NCBI RefSeq assembly: GCF_000344685.1
Contig: NW_006920411.1
Location: forward strand, 1,514,623-1,578,622
Direction of reading: 5' to 3'
Source of the DNA: Gloeophyllum trabeum ATCC 11539
Taxonomy: Eukaryota; Basidiomycota; Agaricomycetes; Gloeophyllales; Gloeophyllaceae
DNA: 64,000 bases
Part shown: positions 58,376 through 64,000 of the stretch, one piece after another
How positions within the stretch are numbered: position 1 is the stretch's first letter
Layout: each line of letters begins with the position of its first letter
Program-made: the position numbers and the translations under genes
Notes under the pieces: generated by a model
Seen by the model: only the letters and a program-made list of their open reading frames with translations
Database searches by the model: none
Told to the model about the DNA's origin: nothing

Positions 58376-59754
58376 ATGGTGGTCTTGGACCGTACGCCTC
58401 AGTTTAGGCAGCTCGTGGAGGAGCAGAAGAGGCATTTAACCGATGTCAAGCGCCGGAAGGTTTCAAAGCCTTCGAGGACTAGTCCCGAAGACAGTCATGC
58501 CGCTCTCAATAAGGAATACCTCAAAGAGGCCTATGTCGTCGTACGCATTGATTTATCTTGGTCTTGTCAGGGCTCCAAGGGTGCTGAATATACACGTCCC
58601 GTAGTTGAAGCATGTGAACACTTTGATGCGCATGCTAACTGCAATTCGTAAGGCGTACTTGAATGTCGACTCGCGACAGCCGCCATTTGGAGGGAAGACT
58701 TCTTCTGGAGCGAACTTGTTCGACCTCGGGAATTCGGAGTCATCATGGGCATCCATCCGTTACCTGTCGAATGAGGAAAGAGACCAGATTGATTTGCAAG
58801 CGCGGGTCGTGTTGTCTCGCTGTGCCGATCGCGTCAAGGAATTGGAGGAACTAGAAGAACGTGCGTCTCTTTCTCGAGATTTCGGGCTTTGACACCAACT
58901 TTAGGATGGTATTGTCTAATCCGTCCCTATCGCATGGTTTCTGTATCGTTGTAGGCCGTCACAAAATGGAAATATCCCAAACAAATCCACTGGCGCGCCT
59001 CTTGCCAAGTCGGCTACTCCAATCTGCGTCGCCTGCAACGGCAACTTCGGATGTCATCGCTGCGCACCATGCCAGCATAACTTGGTACCTGTCCAGGCGA
59101 TTAGCGGAAGTGAGCCAGGCGCAGAAAGAAATGCAAGAAGATAGAGTGAAAAGACAGATGGAACGCACCAAAACCTTGGGATCGGGCGCGGCCAGAGAGG
59201 CAGCAGCCTTGAGCTTGGGTGGTGAGGACGGCGCAAGCAGCATCTATGGCTCTGGCTCTGAACGGCACGGAGAGCACAGCGGTGGTTGGTTAGGGAATGC
59301 GTCCTCTACAATAGCCTCCACGTTGCTAGGCGCACCCTCGAGTGATAGGCCGAAGCAGAACAGTCCATCGCCCCCTCTGACTTCGGCATCGTTTCAGGAC
59401 TCCGATCATTTTTCTGACGACGATATAGAGCTGACTCAATCACAAATAATGCAGTTTGAGTCCGAAAACTCCCAAATACTGCAGTCTGTCCAGAATACCT
59501 TGGCATCCGTTCAGCTGGCGGAGTCCAGACTGCTCGAAATCAGTGCACTTCAGACTGAACTCGTCGCCCATCTTACGAGGCAGACTGAGTTAACGGATCA
59601 ATTATATGAAGACGCCATCACGTCGACGGGGATGGTGGAGAAGGGTAACGAAGAGCTCAAGGAAGCCAGAAGGAGGGCGAAGGACAGTCGGATTTTCATA
59701 CTAGTGTTCCTGCTGGGCGCCAGTCTGTCTCTTCTGTTTTTACATCACTATTGA
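58376..59754 (+). CDS. UFE1: ER t-SNARE syntaxin 18/UFE1
   Basis: Exons 58376-58540, 58605-58860 and 58955-59754 give 406 residues. The N-terminal helical region (DRTPQFRQLVEEQKRH; LKHVNTLMRMLTAIRKAYLN) fits syntaxin-18. A Ser/Gly-rich linker precedes the SNARE motif starting at SQIMQFESENSQILQSVQNT, and the C-terminal anchor is RIFILVFLLGASLSLLFLHH. UFE1 mediates fusion of Golgi-derived COPI vesicles with the ER together with Sec20, Use1 and Sec22. Tail-to-tail with the VTT gene. Exon 3 start was set by phase after the GTGCGT donor at 58861. Confidence 0.9.
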
Positions 59755-59910
59755 AGGGGCACGCATCTACTTTGTTAATTTATTGGATTGTGGGACTGTT
59801 ATTACAGTTTACAGTCTGTACAATTATATATCGAGGGTTCGGGCGAGCGTCTGTATGTGCTCCTCCGCACACTCCTACACTTCATAGTTATCCCCCTCTG
59901 TGTCATATGG

Positions 59911-61189
59911 TTATGGTGCGGGCGATAAATGCCTAGAGCTTCCCTGTGGCTGAAGCACGTGCTGTCGTTCTATATCCACATCCGAACCCTTGTCCAATGA
60001 TTCGGAAGAGAAGTTGGCTAACAACGGAGCTCCCTCTTCCGCAATGTCTTCAATGGCTTCTACAGCCAGCTCATCGACCCCTGGAGGTAATCCTTCTACA
60101 TGGCGAATATGTCTCTGCATCTGATTGTACACGACCCTGCAATAATAAATGGTGAGCGGCCACAATATTCCCCGACGGCAATACTGTCTCAACGTACCAT
60201 CCGGCGATCATTCCTATCATGATACCTGCGGCAACCAGGACGGCATTGAGTATCTTGGTCTCTACGCAACCGTATGATCAAGTTAGAGCTTAGTCAGTGG
60301 CACATATGGCCAACATACGGGGATCCATCTGCTCCCTCTGTCGGTCGTCCGACAGGGCGGCAAGCCGAGCTCCAATGAATACATGCAGAATCATCTTCGG
60401 AGCAAGACACGTCGTAGCAATGATAAATTGCCATATAGATACTGCTTCAATCGACTGATGGCGAGTATCAGGTAGAGTTCTGGCGGAAAGGACGGGTACC
60501 CACAGCGAACAATGTATTCGAATAGACCCATGGAGGGAATGGCGACAACCGGATTAAAATGATAAGGGGTAGTCCCTTGGACCGCTGTAAAATGAGAATA
60601 ACGGGGTCGGTGATTAGCTAGCTGGAGACTAGGTAAAAGATGGCTATTAAATTCTACGAACAATGACGGCTTCTAGCGCCTGCCATTTCTGGTTCGAAGC
60701 AGACCACCTCTGCAGCCTCTTCGCAAACAGCAATCGAAGAACGCAGAAGACAATGGCAGATCCAAATATTGATATGGGAAGAGCTATTGCGACCCCAGCC
60801 ATCCCGTATGCAAAACCGCAGAGAGTCACTGATGTGGTGAATCCGATGAAGGGCGGGAAAGACGTAACCACTGCTCAGCGAGCTGATGTCAGCCACGCTC
60901 ATTCTATGTGACGGACACATGCACGTACCCATGACGGAACTTAGGACAAGCCAGCCCAGCCTCTCGTGACTGATTTTCTGAGCCATATCGTAGAAGAACT
61001 GTCCAATACGATGGGGAGTTATAAGGAGGACAGCGACCCCCAAACAGACATAAAATGAAATGAGGAACCAGACAAAGAGCTAGGCAGGGGTAGCGTCCCC
61101 GTGCCGTCAGAGCAGGGGCGAGCACGGAGCCTGGTTGTTACACGCACTTTGCCCAGAAGATTCAGCTTCTGGTACCTTCGATATGACAT
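59911..61189 (-). CDS. TVP38/TMEM64-type VTT-domain membrane protein
   Basis: Exons 61148-61189, 60929-61079, 60662-60870, 60504-60584, 60319-60454, 60198-60261 and 59911-60136 give 302 residues. Helices: FVWFLISFYVCLGVAVLLI; the VTT motif FPPFIGFTTSVTLCGFAYG, with ISIFGSAIVFCVLRLLFAK; LIILIRLSPFPPWVYSNT; and AVLVAAGIMIGMIAGW. The tail is acidic and cytosolic. VTT proteins include lipid scramblases TMEM41B/VMP1 and yeast Tvp38 of the Golgi; a scramblase-like role is inference. The start is uncertain: in-frame Met codons at 61246 and further 5' would lengthen the N-terminus. Head-to-head with LOA1. Confidence 0.85.
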
Positions 61190-61468
61190 GGTACAATAGC
61201 AGCCCATTACTTCGACGGGCCACTTGAGCCAGTTAGCTACAGCCATGGCTAAGTAGTGTAGTGTCGTGCCTGCAAGGGGTTTCCGCTGTCGCGCGGCCGT
61301 CAATGCGCAGTCGAGACTCGAGAGGGGTATTGCCTTCCATAAACGGCAGGTAATTATATGTCGCGCTCCCGTGAGCTGCGTGGGATGTCACGTGCAGCCC
61401 ACGGTAGCGGCAGTATATTTCGCTACTTACCTGAGGGTCGAGCAAAACTTACGAGTGCGAGCCAGCAT

Positions 61469-62917
61469 ATGGAGAAATTCTCCGCTTTTCGGGTCTGTGT
61501 ATCCCTCTTGGATTGTATCGCAGATGCTAATATCGGCTCCCAGGATCCAGGCACCGGAATCCAGGCATGTTTGCTGTACTGAGCGACAAGTCTCAACTAA
61601 CCGATTTCCCTTCCAGCCATTTCTTACTCCGGTTCCCCCGCTTGGATCAGATTCGTATGGGTGGTACTTATTCCCGTTTCAATACTTGCTCGGGGTGGTC
61701 AGGTTCATACTGGTGGTACTCCTCACTCTCTTGTATCTTGCTCTCGTGCAAGTACTTTGCCTAATTTTGGTAAGAGCGCTCTCCAGCAATGACTGCGTAA
61801 ATACTTATGGCGTCGCATTGAGGCCCCCGTACCCCCTTTGTACCGTATCATCACCTGGTTCTTCACTGCAATAATCACGCGCCTAGCATTGTTAGTTATA
61901 GGACTATGGTGGATACCCGTAGAGGTTGTGACGAGGAAGCGCGGGTACGATGGTTTATCTATGCTTTATCTCATGTCTCATCTCAGCTCCCATAGTCGGA
62001 GCACTAAGGCTAAGGATTCCTGGAATCCCACTGCCGGCGACATCATCGTGTCTAACTGGGTCTCATGGACCGAACTTCTATGGCTGGCATTTAGGTATGG
62101 TCCTCGCAACGATCCGCTTCCTGATTATTTGTACTCATCCATCTATGATCAATCGGCCGTTTGCGCAGATTTAACCCGATTTTCCTTATACCTGTCGCAT
62201 CGGCGCACCCTCAGACATCTCAACCGCTAGCTTCTTCACCCATAAGTCACACTCCAGGCCGCCGGACCGGAACAGGATCTGCTGCCATTTCCTCGCCGAT
62301 GACTAGAGCCCCTGTTCCGCGTGTACCGCTGACCGGGTTTCGCCAAGTTTCACTCATGACTATGATAAAATTCACCGGATATGCACCGTCAGACGACTCG
62401 TCCACCAAATCTGCTGCAGACAGCCTCGATGACATTTTGGCGAGAGCTGACAGACCAGTGGTATTGTTTCCGGAATGCACGACAAGCAATGGCCGAGGAT
62501 TACTAAGATTCTCGGATGTTTTACTCACTTTGAAGGACAAGCAGAGTAAGTTGTTCTTGATGTGCATTAGGTGAGCCTATCCACCCCTATCCCTCCACAC
62601 GAAGCTAAAGTGAAGGCTTTAGATATGACCCTCCAACAGACCTATCGCCCAGCCTGGCCCATCCTATTCCGTCCAGTCCTTTAAACCCCTTGGGTCATCT
62701 GTTCACCCTGTGCGCGTCGGTGATTCCTTTGACCATGATGATTCGCCTTCTGTCTCCCGCAAGCTTTGAACCAGCCGATCATTCGCCTGGTGCGAGGATG
62801 GCCGAAGCCGAAGAAGCTGTAGCTTCGATTGGCAAGATCAAGAGAACGGGGATGGGTTGGGAAGACAAAGCTGCTTTTCTGGAGTTCTATTGGGGCACGA
62901 GGAAGTCTAGAAGATGA
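61469..62917 (+). CDS. LOA1/VPS66-type lysophosphatidic acid acyltransferase
   Basis: Exons 61469-61492, 61544-61564, 61617-61769, 61823-61944, 61987-62094, 62169-62570 and 62623-62917 give 374 residues. MEKFSAFRDPGTGIQPFLTP starts the protein. Two membrane segments follow (LLGVVRFILVVLLTLLYLAL; FFTAIITRLALLVIGLWW). The PlsC-like block I is SNWVSWTELLWLAFR, in place of NHx4D, and block III is FPECTTSNGRGLLRF. Yeast Loa1 acylates lysophosphatidic acid with oleoyl-CoA at ER and lipid droplets. The 21-nt second exon is followed by a GC-AG intron (61565-61616, donor GCATGT). Confidence 0.85.
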
Positions 62918-63399
62918 GACGTAAATGGCACGTATCCTATCACTGGACTGGACGTCCCTGTAATATCTCCTTTCCGAGACTGCTGTCCGGTATTGAAGCG
63001 GATTACCGAGGATTTCACCGGACTAAATAACAGTGCTGACCTATGCATCTTCATTTACCGGTTACTGCTAGGATCATATTTCCAGGTACGTCGTTCTTGC
63101 TGTTGTCCCCGCTGGAGTATCGTTTGTCCATGTGTCATGTCATAGCTTTCCCGGCGCATACTAAGGTAAGTACCGTGCATGCGGAAATGGTGTGTCCATT
63201 ATGAGTTCCCACAGCGATGCAGAAAGCTTGTTTTACTAGGGATGACGAGGCGACACGGGACTAGCCAGCAGCGGCTGATCCATCGGAGCGTTCCGCGATG
63301 AACGCGGCTCTAGGATGGTGATACCACAAACACTGAAGCATTCATACGAGACTGTCGCCTCGAGTACGACATTCGGATAATTTTTGTGGTCCTACCGTG
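62918..63399. other. intergenic spacer
   Basis: About 480 nt after the LOA1-type stop; no coding exon recognised. Confidence 0.4.
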
Positions 63400-63940
63400 A
63401 CACGCTCTTGTACTCGCTCGGGGCAACAGGCCAGCTGGCAGCACTGGATACGTTCAGTCCCTTCACGTCGAGCTTTGCTCGCTTTGATTTTCCACACGCC
63501 TCCCACCTTGCTGATATTGGCAATGCGATGCGTTGACTATCTGATTTCAGCCTCCATCGGCAACGGATGTATACGGAGGACGGCTACGGCAAGGGAGAGA
63601 ACCCTAGGACGACTTCGAAGATGCCTTGTTGGGATTCATAGGTTCACCACACTTAGGAGAATTCCCATATATGACTTGCCTGCCCGACAGTTCCCTTGCG
63701 ATTGCTCAGCGACCTCTGGGGGAGTATTCGATAGAACTGACCACCGTAGGTGACCATATGACTTGGAAAAAAGGCATGTCAAAGGACAACGATGGTCATT
63801 CGCGGCGTCGAAACTTCTCAAGGACGTGGAAAGCAGCGGGTCCACCTCTTAAGTCGACCATCTTCAAATTGTCAGGGCAGTATCTCTCGCCAGCGTTAGA
63901 CATTATCGACGGCCGCGCCAGCTCCACAATCCGATGAAGT
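63400..63940 (+). other. coding-like segment, unassigned, near right edge
   Basis: Two protein-like stretches occur in different plus frames: LYSLGATGQLAALDTFSPF with SFARFDFPHASHLADIGNAM (63401-63530), and DDFEDALLGFIGSPHLGEFP with SLAIAQRPLGEYSIELTTVG (63611-63760). They may be exons of one gene continuing past the window, or remnants with a frameshift near 63600. No family recognised. Confidence 0.3.
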
Positions 63941-64000
63941 CGCATGCAGTGCCATGCAGGCCCATATAACGCTATTGCAATGATCAAATCGCCTTCTATC

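Noticed and set aside
57926..58435. 169-codon minus-strand open frame
   Set aside because: Overlaps the start of syntaxin 18, has no recognisable domain and no promoter or splice context.
1..64000. CRISPR arrays, prokaryotic operons, IS elements, rRNA genes
   Set aside because: Nothing of the kind was seen; gene structure is fungal throughout.

Overview
The window is nuclear DNA of a filamentous basidiomycete, most likely an Agaricomycete. Evidence: genes are close together and broken by many introns of about 48-60 nt with GT-AG ends. Several families are typical of mushrooms, including secreted CBM19-type proteins, DUF1640, DUF7719 and nuclear-GTPase SLIP-GC-like dynamins. The proteins are clearly eukaryotic: proteasome, ORC, Mediator, SNARE, Dicer. 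No species is claimed. Exons were joined by hand from splice signals, reading phase and family similarity; in nearly every multi-exon model below the exon lengths sum to a whole number of codons.

Layout. 0-6 kb: partial STB6-like gene (off the left edge), a tRNA-derived relic, a secreted CBM19-type protein and a TPR/F-box/LRR protein of Pof3/Dia2 build. 6-18 kb: very dense housekeeping block with a mitochondrial PDK/BCKDK-type kinase, MED20, ORC4, IBA57, COA5/PET191, GPN3, PYM and a DUF1640/CCDC90 protein. 17.5-23 kb: a multi-pass membrane protein, a DUF985 cupin, a gene-poor stretch and a His/Ser/Tyr-rich small protein. 24-29.9 kb: a 23-exon SLIP-GC-like nuclear GTPase divergent from a DUF7719 membrane protein. 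30.2-36.9 kb: a conserved ankyrin-like gene with no visible start codon, divergent from a Dicer-like gene that has lost its N-terminal helicase motor. 37-42.3 kb: COX8/COX7C, a proline-rich unknown and a 17-exon aldehyde dehydrogenase.

42.8-51.6 kb is different: gene-poor, with three compact Zn(II)2Cys6 regulators on the same strand sharing one intron position, separated by long spacers with coding-like debris. From 51.6 kb normal density returns: proteasome alpha-2, 1-Cys peroxiredoxin, SSU72, an F-box protein, the ER SNARE syntaxin 18/UFE1, a TVP38/VTT membrane protein and a LOA1-type acyltransferase. The last 1.1 kb is unresolved.

Working together: several neighbours form head-to-head pairs with short shared promoters (MED20/ORC4, IBA57/COA5, GPN3/PYM, GTPase/DUF7719, VTT/LOA1). 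Five products act in mitochondria (kinase, IBA57, COA5, DUF1640, COX8). UFE1, VTT and LOA1 are adjacent ER/Golgi/lipid-droplet membrane functions. The most unusual items are the motor-less Dicer, the tandem zinc-cluster array, two GC-AG introns with the same GCATGT donor and several microexons (7, 11, 12, 21 and 24 nt).
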